Below, in pieces: positions 11,919 through 25,450 of a DNA stretch of 64,000 bases (positions are counted from its first letter, which is position 1; every line of letters starts with the position of its first letter). A program made the translations under genes and the position numbers. The notes under the pieces are model-generated. The model did not search any database, was not told the origin of the DNA, and was given only the letters and a program-made list of their open reading frames with translations. This DNA comes from Rosellinia necatrix (lineage: Eukaryota; Ascomycota; Sordariomycetes; Xylariales; Xylariaceae): contig JAGYVD010000001.1 of NCBI GenBank assembly GCA_021209875.1, forward strand, positions 1,426,001-1,490,000, written 5' to 3'.

Positions 11919-12882
11919 TTACAGTCCGAGCACAACGGCAGCGGCCACAAGGATGAATCCGATGGCGTTGCCGTTTCCTGCAGGCTCAGCGCCACCAACC
12001 TGGATGGGTGGGATGACAGGTGAGGAGGTAGGATACTCGCCAGGAGCGACGGCGGTGGGGGTGGCAGACGGCACAGGCGCAACCTCGACTGGGGGCGGGC
12101 CGGGAATGACGGGTTTAGTGACACCTGGTGGGCATATGGAGGAAGTCAAGGTCGGAATAGCCTAGTGTGTGGCAATTAGTTTGGGGCGCGTTTAGCCTGG
12201 TCTCTTGTGATCAATCATGATTGTCAATGTGGGGAAAGAAAAGGAGAACTATGCGGAAAGGAGGCTCATTATGTCACATAAAGAGAAGAAAAGGGGGAAG
12301 GGGGCAGATATATGCCAAGACATTTTCTGAGACAGGTTTAAGGTCTCGGTCAATATAAGAACACGGGCCGAGATTCTGGCTTTAGCCCCCGAGGAACCGC
12401 AAATTCGATGGGGAAATACCGGGAGCCTTATGAAACAACAAAGGAAAGAGAGGGGGCCGGCGGGAAAGAGAAAGAAAGAGAGGGAGGGGATTGTTTGGTA
12501 ATGGATAGAAAAAATTACGCACAGTAGTGACGGTGCAAGGGCAATTCGTGACAACGATGAGTTCCCCCTTGGTCGCGGGATACTCGCAATCATTGAAGGT
12601 AAGAGTGGTGGCCTCCTTGCACCGCGTTGTGAGCTCCTGAACAACGACGACCGAAGTAACAGTGACGTTGAAGTACGACCAAACAGGGGCGGTACCGTTG
12701 CTCACGGCGGTGGCCAAAGACGAGCCGACGTGTGGCGTGGACGAGGGGATGGCGGATGCATGGGATGAGGTGACGGGTGTTGAGAGCACTGGCGTGACAG
12801 CGGGCACTACCGGGTAGGAATTCGCCATGGCTCCTGCAATGAGAAGACCAGCCACAGCGAAGGTATTCATCTTGGCATACAT
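11919..12882 (-). CDS. Small secreted Ser/Thr/Pro-rich protein, probably GPI-anchored
   Basis: Two exons, 12882-12523 and 12161-11919, with a 361-bp phase-0 intron (donor GTGCGT, acceptor CACTAG), give about 200 aa. The N terminus (MNTFAVAGLLIAGAMANS) is a signal peptide; the in-frame ATG at 12870 fits better as the start than the one at 12882, which adds MYAK. The middle is Ser/Thr/Pro/Val-rich with VWSYFNVTVTSVVVVQELTT, ATTLTFNDC and the CPCTVTT motif. This cysteine pattern resembles fungal cell-wall proteins of the clock-controlled ccg-6 type as I remember them. The second exon is Pro-rich and ends in a hydrophobic tail (NAIGFILVAAAVVLGL) after small residues, as expected for a GPI-attachment signal. 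The intron is long for this window; I found no additional exon in it, though one is possible. Likely a cell-surface structural protein; no enzymatic motif. Confidence 0.75.
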
Positions 12883-14044
12883 GTCGTTGTCGTGGTATTG
12901 GTTGGGAGGCGCTGGCGATGATGCTTGCGATGGTCAGTATGGGCGATAAAGAGTGTGGAGAAGGAAAGGAGAAACGAGCGTAGTGATGGATAGAGATTCA
13001 AAGGGCAAAGTTAACTTTGGTCTGGAGGCGACGCAGGTTTAAGAAGACCGGAATTCTTGAAGTCCATATTTACTAAATTGCGATGAGAAACCCCGAGAAT
13101 CTGTAATAAGACAAGCAATACTGATGAACACCAATAATCAGCTCTGGGGACGACAACAAAAACAACCCTCAAATGAGACTCCCTACTGTCTTGGAATGCT
13201 ATAACGATCCTCTCGCGTCATGCCCATTCCGGCCTCACGTTTCCCGAAAAGATTGGCTATGTTTCTAGCCTGCATCGGGTTCGTAGTCTCACTGATAGAG
13301 ACCATCTTATTATTTGTAGAATGATTCTCATTTTTCAATGCCGCGGCGAACGGCTTGGCCTAGTCTAGACCAGTTCATATGTACAAGTTGCCACTGGGTG
13401 TTGCGGACAAGACCCCTTCGCCTAAACACCACCCGGCTCGATGCTTGCGTACTCATATCGTGGTATCGCTAAATGACAAGCGTCCCCTCTATATCCCCAC
13501 AAAGTGTAGCCTGTATCGGAACCTTCGACTTGCGAGACCGCCGTGCAATAGTATCGTGTTTCTTCCATAGTAGTTACCCTTTTACTCCAACCATTGCTGG
13601 CGGAATCCCTCGCTGAACCATTTTATGCGGCCTGCGCCGTCGCTTGGGCTACCGCGCAGCCCGCCGTTACTTGTAAGGGAGGGATCCCATATACACTTGG
13701 GTACCTGCCTCCCCGCCTCCGCTGGCATCCCTGCTGGCATGATAAAATGTCAGATAAGCCAAATACGACTGTTGCGGTTCTGAACTCCGGTCGAGGGGTC
13801 TCTATGCTGATTTATCCCCCAACGCCGATATCCCTAGGTAAACAAGAGACTGAAAAATCAATATTCGGAAAGATGGGCAGTATTAGTGTTTGGCAGTAGG
13901 GCCACTCGCATGCATTCTCGTAGCACGTGATGGGAAATCCAACCAAAACCCCATTCCATGCAGACCTGTTGTAACTCCAACAATATTAAGGTTTGAGTTG
14001 ATGAGCCCGTCAGGGTTTCGCTACCGTGATTGGCCCTTTTTGTA
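12883..14044. other. Intergenic region between the GPI-type protein and FlbA genes
   Basis: Nothing codable is supported. It contains the promoter of the secreted-protein gene (right after 12882, with AAAGGAGAAA-type purine tracts) and the FlbA 3' flank. Small frames at 13379-13570 and 13594-13899 lack any family resemblance or splice context. Confidence 0.5.
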
Positions 14045-16602
14045 CTAGTTACGATTAGATCGGCTTTGACTCCTTTCTGGGGCGCGATTGCCGGCAACAA
14101 CGATGGAATCAAAATCGTAGTTCTTCAATGTGTGTTCGTGTTTCGGGTTGCGTAGGAATTTAGGCACCGAATCCTGTACATTAAGTTAGTCAAGATTACG
14201 GATATTAGGGGGATATTACAATTTACTTACGCTTGCCATTAATTTGAAGACCGCATTTTGGGCATCCTCGAAGAGCCCCATAACCTCATGTAGCGTGTCG
14301 ATCATGGCCACATCTTGACCAACGGCCTTCGTCATTCGAGTTGCCAGATTGCTTCGTAATTGATGGTCAATATTTAGCTCGCAAGGAGATCCGGGTGCCA
14401 GAAAACCGTTGTAAATACTGTAAGCCTGGGCCATAATTTCTTTAATCCCATCCATTGACGTAGAGGTTGGGTTTCGTTGAGCCGATTTGATGGCACCACA
14501 GCAGCTACGGACGAACTCCTCAACGTCCAGGTAAAAGGATAAATTCTCCTCGCAGTGAGTTTCCCGTAGGTTTTCTCGGAATAGCAATCTCAAAGCCGCA
14601 TCATTCAAGATCTTGTCCAGACGCTGAGTGTTTGAGTCTCTGGCGACACCTGGGCGGCCCGGCGCTCCCAAACCTTCACTCTCCGAGGTTCGACCCCTTC
14701 CGGTACCACTCAAAGTCTCCCTGCCGCGTGCTGTCAAGTGATATATCGCATTTTTGGTGGGCTGGAAAATAGCTGCTGAGGGAGTCGTCGCTATATATCC
14801 CCGGTCTTGTTGGATAGATTCCATCAAGTCATACTCAACAAAAAGCGATGCCATCTCCCAAGTCTCACGTCGGTCGACGGTTGTACAGCAATCCATCAAC
14901 CAATCCGAGCACGCCTTGCCGGTAAACGTATCTTTGTAAACCTTACCGTTAATCTTGCGTTCGCTGGCCATTTTCACACCCGTTAGGCCATCCCGATAGT
15001 CGCTCAACGAATCGGAATCGGCAGAGTTGACAGTTGATTTGAGATTCAAACCACCATTTGCGCCGCACAATCTCCTGAAAACAACATCCATTGTTCCACG
15101 ATCCATGACTAGTTTGTCAGTGGCGGGATCTCTTTCAAGAATACACAGATGACTCGTTCCTTGGGCTATTAGGTCACCTATTTGCCTTTGCTGAATTCCG
15201 TTCCGTGAACAGAAGCGGTCCAGCACGCATACACCCTTCGGCGTTAATTGCCACACAGCGCCCTTCATAGTATATACTAGCTGTAGTTTGCCATCGGCAG
15301 ACTCGATGAATCTCGCGTCGAGGAACCGTTGACATATCGATCTGGCCATGTCTTTAGCCATAGAAAATGTTGTCGTGGTAGTGGTCGTCACAATGCGGGT
15401 TGGGTCCTTTGGGTCAGGCATCCGATTGGACTGAGAAAATTTGAGGGAGCCAAGATTGTTAATGGCATCTTCAGACAGGAACGTATGCTCGACTCTGGTT
15501 AACCGTACTCGATGTGGTGATAGTGGTAGGAGGCTGACAATCAACGTCGAGAAAAGATCCTTGAAATCCTGCATTATGTTCCCCGTTAGTGAGCACTTGT
15601 AGATTTAAGGCGGTAAAGCCCCGAGGTAGAAATGCTAAGTATAGAAGCAAGCAAAACGTTCAAGAGCCGCGAAGCCCCATGACGGAATTCCGACTCGTTC
15701 AACATGGATAAGAGAAATGGGTGTAGGGAACAGCTTACGCGGGTGAATGGGCGGTCATCATTCGTCATACGAAGCAGCCGGGAGGAAGTTTGATGCATTG
15801 TGCTTTCGAGGCCAGACAGCGAAATCGAGTGTGGCTGGCTTCCGTTTACGTCCGGGTAACGTGTCGAAATGGGGCCCTTCAGGGATGCTTGGCTCGACCG
15901 GGAGGTGTCGCTGAGGGAGTTGATGAGAGTAGGAGTCGAAGCGATGGACGAGCCTCTCGACAAGACACGACCCTTAGAAGACCTATCGGAATTGGCAAAG
16001 TCGCTACTCGGAGGGGACTCGGAGGCTACCGAAAGGCGGTCGAGCGTGGAAGACGACTGAAGATGGCGGGTGAGAGATTCGGCACGATTCGCAATTGACC
16101 TATCCAAAGCTGCCACAGCAATTGCGAGCAAACCGACAGGCTTCTGTGTCCGGGACGCACTAAGTAGAGAGGTCAATTGGGAACCGAACTCAAAGGCGGT
16201 TGCCTGGGTCGGGCCAGTACGGTCGGGGGCGTTGGGCGAGGGTTGGACAAACGCCATAGGGAGTTCCTACCTGAGAGGTTTGTTGCCGGCAACGAGAGGC
16301 CGCTTTGCATGCACGGTAGCGAGTGTACTGGTGTTGGCAGGAGAGCCTGTAGGGGCACCAGCAGCACCAGCAGCGGTGGTGGCGAGGATAGAACCGGGAC
16401 CGGGACCAGGATCAGGAATGGCAGCGGTGGGAGGTGGTGTAGTGGTGGTGACACTCGAGGTGTTTGCGTGGGACGGTGTGTCGTGGCCGAGCGGTTGGGA
16501 CTGCGAGGCGGGCGTCGCTGTCGGGATCGCTGTTGGCAGTGGTGCTGGTATTTGGGTTGATGTTGGTGCTGGTGATGGTGAAGAACGGTAGATGGCAGCC
16601 AT
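14045..16602 (-). CDS. flbA: Regulator of G-protein signalling, FlbA/Rgs1 type (DEP-DEP-RGS)
   Basis: Four exons: 16602-16271, 16159-15739, 15568-14231 and 14173-14045, about 739 aa. FlbA-type proteins speed GTP hydrolysis on the inhibitory G-alpha subunit and so restrain vegetative growth and allow conidiation, acting at the plasma membrane. The first exon is a Pro/Ser/Thr-rich low-complexity leader. The second carries QKPVGLLAIAVAALDRS and MHQTSSRLLRMTNDDRPFTR. Exon 3 begins DFKDLFSTLIVSLLPLSPHR and contains two DEP domains (roughly residues 255-350 and 405-510), then the RGS domain from about 567, starting RLDKILNDAALRLLFRENLR. The RGS domain ends in exon 4 (DSVPKFLRNPKHEHTLKNYD). Introns have GTAGGA, GTAAGC and GTAAGT donors; the first is phase 2 and joins KPL to SASRTQKP. 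The only soft point is the leader exon; an alternative start is ATG 16257 without that intron. Confidence 0.93.
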
Positions 16603-16954
16603 CTACCAAGGAGTCGGGCAGCAGAGAAGAGGGACGTCGGAGTCGGGGCCAAGCCGTGGATTCTCGTCGCAAATTATGGCCAGGGCATTGGGAAATCCAA
16701 CCACCAGCAGATCGTGGAGACTTAGCCGTGGTATTATCAAATACTGTAGGTGTAGCCTCCGCGTGCTGGCCTTATTAGGGCAAACTAGCAGGAGGGAATG
16801 TGGGCTACTATTTACGAAGAGCAAGTAGAGCGGACGGAGAGGGGCACGAGGACCTAAAATTCGCTACTTCTGCTAGGGCTGGGACCGGTGATGAGCATCG
16901 AGGGTGAGACGAGATTGAGGAAGAGGAGGGAAGGGTAGGGCAGGGTAGCGTGGT

Positions 16955-17010
16955 GTAGTGGAAGTAGTGGAAGTAGTGGAAGTAGTGGAAGTAGTGGAAG
17001 TAGTGGAAGT
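16955..17010. repeat. 9-bp minisatellite, unit GTAGTGGAA
   Basis: About six tandem copies of GTAGTGGAA, followed by a degenerate copy (GTAATGAAG). On the minus strand it would read as a Thr/Ser run, but no gene context supports translation. Confidence 0.9.
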
Positions 17011-18583
17011 AATGAAGTATGTAGTGCGAGTAGTGGTCTGGTGTGTCAGGTACCCCGAGCAGACGGGCAGGCAGGTGGAGCTGGCGTTTTCGGAGGGTAG
17101 CGGGCGCCTGGGACGGGTGAGGTGGAAGGAGGAGAGAGGAACAAAAATCACCTCAGTATCAGCTGGATCTACCTAATTTTGGCTGGAAACATGACACTGA
17201 CAAGACAAGTGATGGGCTTTAGTGGGTGAAGTTAACTAGCATGAGGTGAGGAGGCGCAAGTAGGTACCTCAGTACAGGAGTACAACAAAGACCACTCGAC
17301 GCGCCTCCGACAAGGGCCATGTGCTCGCCAGGTACGTACATACATGTAGACAGTAGCCGGTACGGTATAAAACAGTACCCTGTCCAAGTACCACTTTCCG
17401 CTTTAGGCATAGCCCAAGCTGGCTTAGCTCATGGTATTCTTGCCTCGTGCGGAACCCATGCGCAAACTAGGGAGCGCGGCTGTCCAGCATATACCCTTGC
17501 CCGTTGACCTCGGAGTCACGGAGTAGGTAGTTAGCTGGACCTCCATCAGGAATCCACAGGACGGAGCGTATGCCTTGGATTTGGTATCCGACAGGCTTCA
17601 CGCGCCGCCCTCAGATGACTGAAAGAAAAAAAAGAATCATATATAAGATAAAAGGGTTGGGACAGGATATAGGTTTAAGAAAAGGTGGGGTCACTGCGAA
17701 AACTGGCCAGGGTCTTAGCGAGTGTATCTAGGGCTTTGTGGGTTACACGTATCATAGGTATGCACACGTTAGATGGACCAATGTGTGTGTTGGTCAAAGC
17801 GAAGAGCACCCAGACACTGTGCGGATACAAAGCTGGACAAAGAACAGGAACCACAAACAAAAAGTTTTAGGCGGGGATGCATAAGTGACACGGCTTTTCC
17901 AGGTAAGGTATGATATTAGCGTGGCGCTAAACTCGAGGAGATGGGTTAGCAGATCAGTAAGGCTGCTCTGCACGAATGAATTACATACCTTAGGTACATA
18001 ACTAGGTACCTTTTCAGTACAAGTACACTACAGCGTGTACATAGATAACTTAGGTCTCCCGTCAACCGGGCTCTGCTTAGAAATTCCTTATAAATCTATC
18101 TTGGCTAGTCGATATTCCCACTACAAGTAGTTAGAACTCGAAGGTGAGAATTCTTGAGCTATACTACGATCTACTAGCGCATGCTAGATACCAAACCATT
18201 CTTTCTGATAGTGCTATACGGGGTTAGTTGGGCAGTTGTTTTAGCTTCCGAAGCCTTTGTTCGTGGTATTCTTCGATTGCACAAGGATCCCCATGTGGAT
18301 CCTTGAAACCATCATGCAGACGCATGTCCTGCTGTGCCGTTCATAGCCAAGGTAACATGCGCCCGGGGTTTATCGGCCAGCGGGCAGCAAAGGGGAGATG
18401 GGGGGAAGATTTCTGATTGGCAGCAGGGATGAATTTATACAGTGTAGTATACGCCGGATTTATTGGGTGTATTATCTGGGAGGTAGCGTATGTAGGCAGG
18501 TTAAATACTCAACATTTGCGTGATATCACCTCGGAGAGAAGGTATGCAGTATCAAGTCATCCATAAAGATTACACATACTGGG

Positions 18584-18672
18584 GAGATAAAGCGCTCAAT
18601 GGTCGAGATAAAGCGCTCAATGGTCGAGATAAAGCGCTCAATGGTCGAGATAAAGCGCTCAATGGTCGAGAT
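18584..18672. repeat. 21-bp minisatellite, four identical copies
   Basis: Four perfect copies of GAGATAAAGCGCTCAATGGTC follow one another. As 21 is a multiple of three, a 90-codon plus-strand frame (18520-18792) stays open through it and would repeat DKALNGR. There is no other sign that the frame is a gene. Confidence 0.95.
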
Positions 18673-20480
18673 ACCAAAGCAAGGTTAAATTTTGACAGCA
18701 CAAAGCTCTACACTACGGAGTGCCTTTCTTTCTATAATTTTATTGCTTGTTCCGAGTGTGAGCAAATGGGTTCGGGAAAGACTTTGAACTGACTAGGTGA
18801 ATAGGTACTTACTTAGAGCCACAGGATTCTGATACCCCGTAGGATTGTGGTCAAAACGCACCACTCCAGTACTATAAAGTAAAATAGGCAACAACAGCTA
18901 GCTGCTGGGTTGGTAGGCCAGGTGGGAAATTTTTGATCCTGATCAGTAATAGGTAATGATTTGACAAGCATGGCTGGCCATCTGCAAGCCAAGATCTGGG
19001 GTTGCCTAACAATGCATTGAAACACCTTTCAGAGGTGGTGTAGTGTAGTGAGAAATTTCAGATGGTTTTCGACTTGTGAGACCCTATTCATGCGAAATTC
19101 TAGTTCATGGGCACCTATCACGCTATGCCTTATCGGGGCAAATTCCTACTGTAAATATACTGTATATCACACGGTAATGGGGTCACACCATAAAACCCAA
19201 TACCGACGAGCCCTGTCCATCCATACCAGTGCCATGTGCTAGACCAGGTGGTTAAATCGAACCAGGTACCTTGATCTATTCTTTATCGTTTGATAAGCCG
19301 GCAGGGAGGGGTGGACAAAGACCACGTTGTTCCCACGCACGTTTTTTTACCCCTCTCGGCATGCTTATTCTTTTGTCTGAAGTACGTCAGCCACAATGTC
19401 ATCACCAATAGCGTAACACGCACACAGATTGACCCAACACCACTGGGTAGGTAGTTACGTATCTAGTAGGTCAATCAATTCGCCACTGGTCTCGCTCGAC
19501 TGTCAGCCTACCTAGTATATTTCCGGACAGTGTAGTGTATTTCCGGATAGTTAATTCCCTGGATGCGGTGGCCGAAATGGCAATCGCCTTTTCACTCCAA
19601 TCTCCCTACTTAATTAGACCGGCTGGGTTGCATTGGAAGTTTTTGTTCCATCGTTTGACCAGCAGCAGCGCAGTGTGTCCAGCGAATCGATTACGGGGCA
19701 CGTTCAAGGCGAAAAAAAAAAACACAAGTGGGGAAGGAAATTGATTAGTTACAGTACAGTGTTCTCGCTACCAGTCCCTAGAGCGAAAGGTTCGCCCGGA
19801 GACCAAGGAAAATAAAATAACAAAGGGGAAAAGAAAAAAGGAAAATAAAATCGTAAAATCTTGCCATGGCTCAACTAAATTATTCCTAATCGTGCTATTG
19901 GTTACATGCAAATGGCGATTGCCTTTTAATCTCCTGTCAGCGGACAAAAACTATACTAAATCTCGCTCATTTGATGGCACTTGCACGACTTCTCGAATCT
20001 ACTACTGACCGGTGTATTCTCATCCAACATTCGGCGCATGAACGTAAATGGAATGATATAATCCGGGTCTTCATGAGATTGAACACACTACATAACAGGC
20101 AGGTCCCACGATGTGTCTCGCAAAGTATGTCTCGTTTTGTCCCCAAATCGGACCACTGGGAGCAAATCGAATGCGACCTCGCGGGGAAGAATGCGGGCGT
20201 CGGGTGGGACATCATGAAAACGTGCCCAGTAGTGGAGGAGGTCTGCCATGGTACAATGCTGAGATAACTAACGACTGGAGTCACGACCCGTCGAAGCAAT
20301 AGGGCTGCAGACGGGTCCCTTTCAAATCGCGAATCGTTCGGCTCTGCAAGATCATGGCACAATGAGCAACCACTGCGGCATATGCCTCTATCCTGATTTC
20401 ATGGGCTGGGCGGCAATAGAGGTGGGAAATTGATCGAAGCTTTGATGTGCTATGCGTCATCCGATTAAACCCGATGATCC

Positions 20481-23400
20481 TCGTCATATCGCTTACCTCA
20501 TCTTCGAGCAGATATGAGATGGATTAATTATGTATCTTGCGAGCACACCATGTTTGTTACTAATGCTGCCGTATCGCCCCTCCAGTTTCCCAGGGTGGGA
20601 CTGACACCGTCACATTCATTACGCCGTCTTGATAGGCTATGCAGGTTTTTTTTTAATTTTTTTTTTTAGATATTACCCAGTCCATAATCGGTGTTAGGTT
20701 TTCAACCTATAGCTTTGCTTCGATATCGGGAGTAAGTTAACCCTCCCACAGGGAGCAAGTTGTTACTGTATAATAAATTTAGGCTCTTACCAGTTGAGTC
20801 GTACATGTACCTACCGAACCTTAGATTGTACTAGACAGCATTTAGTGCTAGTTACAATCCCATAGATTTTTTCTTCGCAAGTGGACACACATTGTATCTG
20901 CTTTTCGGCTCCGAAGTAAATTCACTATCCACATGGATTGTATACACCGCATTGCACAATATCTGCCTCGGAAGCTTTTGGTGTTAGACCCATATTTAGC
21001 CAGGCCTCTAAGCATTTATAATATGTGACGCCTTGTTGCATCCAGCCTGCTGTACCCGACAGTACGGATCTCCATTCAGCCTCACTTACTACGTATTTAC
21101 ACCACGCTGGGTAGCTACCACAACATCAGCGACAGCTGTGGTCAGGCCTAGAACACAATGACAATACAGCTGAAAAACATGCCCCCCCCCCTCTTTGGCC
21201 AAAATGTGCATCACACGCCACTCAGCCCAGTAGGTTAGGGATCTAGACTACGTTATCGAACACTCTTCGCTAAACACAAAGTTAGTTCACTCAAAAGTTC
21301 CAACTTTTCGAATTTCACGTCACAGTCCCAGGCCTTCGAGAATATTGCCCGGAAGAGATTTGACCCTAGACTGGAAAATGCCGAAGGTCAACCACATCCA
21401 TAATTCAACTGTACGTAGTTGGGCCATTGCCCCGCAGCAGTTGGCCAAAATGCAGGCATTCTCGGAAACTGCACTATATACCTACTTTAGTCAATTGCTG
21501 CGTACCCATGAAATGTATAGGCCGATCAGATATATCGGCTAACTAAATCGGTATCGATCTAATAAAAGAGACTTAGAATCTCCAACTGGCCAAAGCGGTG
21601 CTGAATCCAATACGTAGCTAACTGGTCTAGTAAACAGGCAATTTTTCGATCCGGCGGCTTCGGAATACATACCCAGTTGTTTCACCTTTTCTGAGTGTCC
21701 CGAAGTGACGCGCATGGTCGGGAAATGTCCGCAGCGTCAATGGTGGCTAGCATGCCGCGTTGACGCCACTAGCAAGCCTTTCATCTCCTTGTGACACAAC
21801 CAGCCCCCGTCATTCCGCCATCCTAGGCTCTGGGATCCTGCCCATGGCTTTTTTTACCCACGTGTTTTAGCCGCCACGCGTCCACCACGTGCGGATTCAG
21901 CGCTAATCAAACTCGTCTAGGGGCTTCTGTAACTATGTAAGCCAAACCTTGGAACGAAGCATTGGTATGTACTGGGTACGCTACGAAACTTTAGTGTGCA
22001 AGTAACTAGGCAGGTAGGTAGCGTACAGGCTTTTCGGCGTCTGCGTTGAAGGTCAAGTTCCGTATGGTAGCTCGCTATCTCGGAAAACGTTTCAAACTAT
22101 TTGTCATTATTTCCCGACCCGATGATGCAAGATATCTGGAGAATTTAGTTTTACATTTCTAATGCGTTAACTTGTTAGCAGCTAAATTACTACACGATGG
22201 CAGTTAAAATGACGACAGAATCTCACTACCGTCTATGTCTATGGAACAATGTCTATGGAACAACGCGTCTTAGCGCATGGCGGCGAAGTGTGTGGATGGC
22301 GGCTCTCCGAGAGAATGCGCCGGATTACGCTCAGCGGAAAACTCAGCCACAGTTCGCTAATAATACATAGGTAATTACCTCTGTACCTCGTCTAAGCAGA
22401 ATCTCATTTAAGCTATCCTCAAAGCTCGATCCCGAGTACTATGTATGTATGTAGTTTGTAAAATACATGCATACGATGACACACCGACTACCATGCGGAG
22501 GGCAATCACGCGCCTCCTAGGGACACGGTTAAACCTCTAACCAGCTCTAACCTAACCTAGGTGTTTCGAATGGTGCGCAATGTTTGGGCCCGTTGTTGAC
22601 CGCATTGCTGTACCGTACGTTAGTTATACCGATAAACCCCACAATACCTCGTCACTCGGAAGTCACAAGGGAACCATCTAACTGACCCCCCTTCCCACCC
22701 CCAACATCAACGATACATTTATTTACACTGTCTGGCGGTGAGACACGCCTATGCGCAGTGAACCGGGTACTCGCCGGAATGTTGGTGTCGCACAACACCA
22801 CACACATACATCCATACCTGCTCACTAGTGGATGTAGGAAAACAATGAATGCAAGGTTTCGTAAACACCCTGCTGGCCGGTTTCTATTGCGACGGATCTC
22901 TTCGCCCGGTCTGCCACGTGGAATGAAGAGCCACTGCTGGGACCAGGGGGAGACGTGTGGGTCGCATTCGGCGACAAGAGATGATATATCAGATCTCTCG
23001 CCTCTTTCGACCCATTGTCACTTTTCACCGCATGTACCCATCCGTCTATTTGACATAAAATAAATAATACCGAAATTCAATAAAATAAAATAAAATATTT
23101 CTCTTGCTGCAAGATAGCTAGTAGTTACTACATAGTAAGTTATCAGGGGGTGGTCAACCCCCCTATCACAGTAAGTGTACCCACAAATAGGCGCCTTGAG
23201 GGCACGGGACTTGATCTTGAAGGCCCATTACATGGAGGAGGATAAGGTTTTTTCTAGGCGAGCGAGGGCTCCCGCAGCTGCGCCGTACGAAATGGCTATT
23301 AGCTCGCCACGGGTTGCGATCTCATCCCGAATTTCGATTGACCGCCATAACCACCATAGGTACTCCTCCTGATCACTTGTAGGTCTGGTGTAGCTTAACC

Positions 23401-25450
23401 CCTGCGTGCAATCCTAAGCTGTCCCAAAGTTTCTTAACCCCTTAACCATACCTATCACCTAACAACACACAGAGACAGACGTGCCGTACAGAGTATGTAC
23501 GTAGCCGAAAACATTCTGCAATGCGCAAACCCTGCGACAATGGTCTGAGCACATACATAGTGTGGTGCATAGTGTATCTAGTGCATAGTGTACTTATAGT
23601 AGTTATATGATACATACAATACTGGTTTGCCATCATCGACACTAGCGATCCTGGATAACTCAACTAAACGATGCCACAAACACACGGATCCCGACTACCG
23701 GCGATATCGCTCGACCCAAATGCCCGGTACACGATGGCGATTCATGCGCCGAGCCCCTTTCTGTGACCGGCTGTGAATCGCATGGCAAGTGGGGACCCTA
23801 CCTGGGTGCAATTACATACCTACTTTTGCAGTACACACGTACGCTACTGGTAGGCATGTAGGCATGTATGTACCACGTATGTGCGTACTCATCTACATAC
23901 ATTGTAGATATCCCGAACGATGAGGAATTTGGGCCATGGCAGTGTACACTACACACTATAAGCGGCACCCGCACCCTGACCCTGTGTCAAAGGCGAGGGC
24001 TATCATCAGCGCATATTCACTCACGTCAACTAACCGAGATATCATGACTCTCCGTCGCGAACAACTTCCAGTCCAATATTAGACCACAGCATTTACGATG
24101 GGTCTAGCGCGCGACATTGCGACAAGCTCGCTCCTTGCTCGGGTGAGATAGCCGAGAGCATGTCACCCAACGATCACACCGCTTCGAATTTGCCACTTCG
24201 TTCCCGGGATCAATAACAGTAACTACAGGAGACAGTCAACCCGATCACCAGTCTACGATGGCTGCCTTCACGACTACAGATGCAGTCAAACAACCGTGAG
24301 CTTACTATGTAGCTTGCCTCTTATTCATACAAAATGGCGAGGCGACAGGTGCTGAAATTCGACCATCTGATGTCATTGCCGGTTCAATGTCTGTCATCAT
24401 CGACAAGCCCTTCTTTTCGGGTCAAATTATGTTGTTTTCGTACGTAGTGTGCACTAGTTATTATTACCGATTTTCTGGAACAATTGGAGAAAATTTGCAA
24501 AGTTAGTACCGGCACTTCCGACCTCATTTCACGTGGCTAGAGAGGCATAATTACCTACCTAGTAGTAGTATTAACGTCTAATCTAGGTGTCTGACAGTGT
24601 AATTACCTACCTAGGTAGTTAGCGACCCCAGCAAGGAATGTGTACTAGTAGTGTAGTGTGTATATGTATATATCCCGGGAATTCCAAAAGCCGGAACCCC
24701 TGCTTAGCGACTCCTCCGGTACAGTACCATCACCAAACTACACTACTAACCTAGGTAGGCTGTTCTCCATACACAAATAACCAGGCTCGATCTGATCGTA
24801 ACACAGTTCTCGGTTCTCGGGGTTACCTCAACCGCATCATGCCAAATTCGATAGTGCGGCGACTACTGCAATACGTTCTCGCCCCTAATTAGCACCATCG
24901 GGAATCACTCATCCACTCCGATCACCACTTAACCTACCTTAACCACCTAAACACTCGAAGAAAACCTACCTAAGCCTCCATAATTACCTGGGTAGCTACC
25001 TAGGTGGTGGATCAGTAATCGTAAACGGCGAGGCTGCTACATAGGCACTTAGGTAGGTAGCTGGCTAATTTACTTGACAGTTCTGGGTTAGGTACACCAC
25101 AGGCTACCTAATCTCATGCTTGGGGGCGTGGTGCAAGAAGGCAAGAAGCACGAAGTAGGTAGGTCAAGTAACCAGCCCAGAAGTTTGTCAACTCCTCCCA
25201 ACTCCATCATACCGTACCACCTCAATCACACGGCCGGTCCAAGGAGGGGCTCTCTATTCCATTCGACTCCATTTGATGCATGGCATTCCTGCCACGATGG
25301 GCAGTGGTTATCATGATGTATATTGCATATGCGCTGGAACGGTGCGGACCATGATGTATCGAGAGCAACGTGCACAAACCCAGACTCGGCACCTACCTAG
25401 TCATAGCATAGCATGTAGCCATAGTACGTAGGTAGGCATGTATGTACGTA
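20481..25450. other. Gene-free tract, part 2
   Basis: Nothing I can support as a gene. AT-rich parts (20480-21000, 22100-22450, 23040-23100) alternate with neutral sequence. TAGGTAGGTA/TACCTACCTA words are frequent between 24530 and 25160. Poly-T runs occur near 20647-20668 and a C run at 21182-21191. Confidence 0.45.

Larger units (their letters stand above)
16603..20480. other. Gene-free tract downstream end of an 18-kb desert, part 1
   Basis: No gene is supported. It holds the FlbA promoter region, a GTAGTGGAA minisatellite at 16955-17010, scattered TAGGTACC palindrome words (17255-17350, 17990-18060) and a 21-bp minisatellite at 18584-18672. Frames of 60-130 codons occur on both strands but have no conserved motifs, splice context or composition bias. 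Confidence 0.5.

Noticed and set aside
18584..18672. CRISPR-like direct repeats
   Set aside because: The four 21-mers are contiguous with no spacers; this is a minisatellite, and the genome is eukaryotic.
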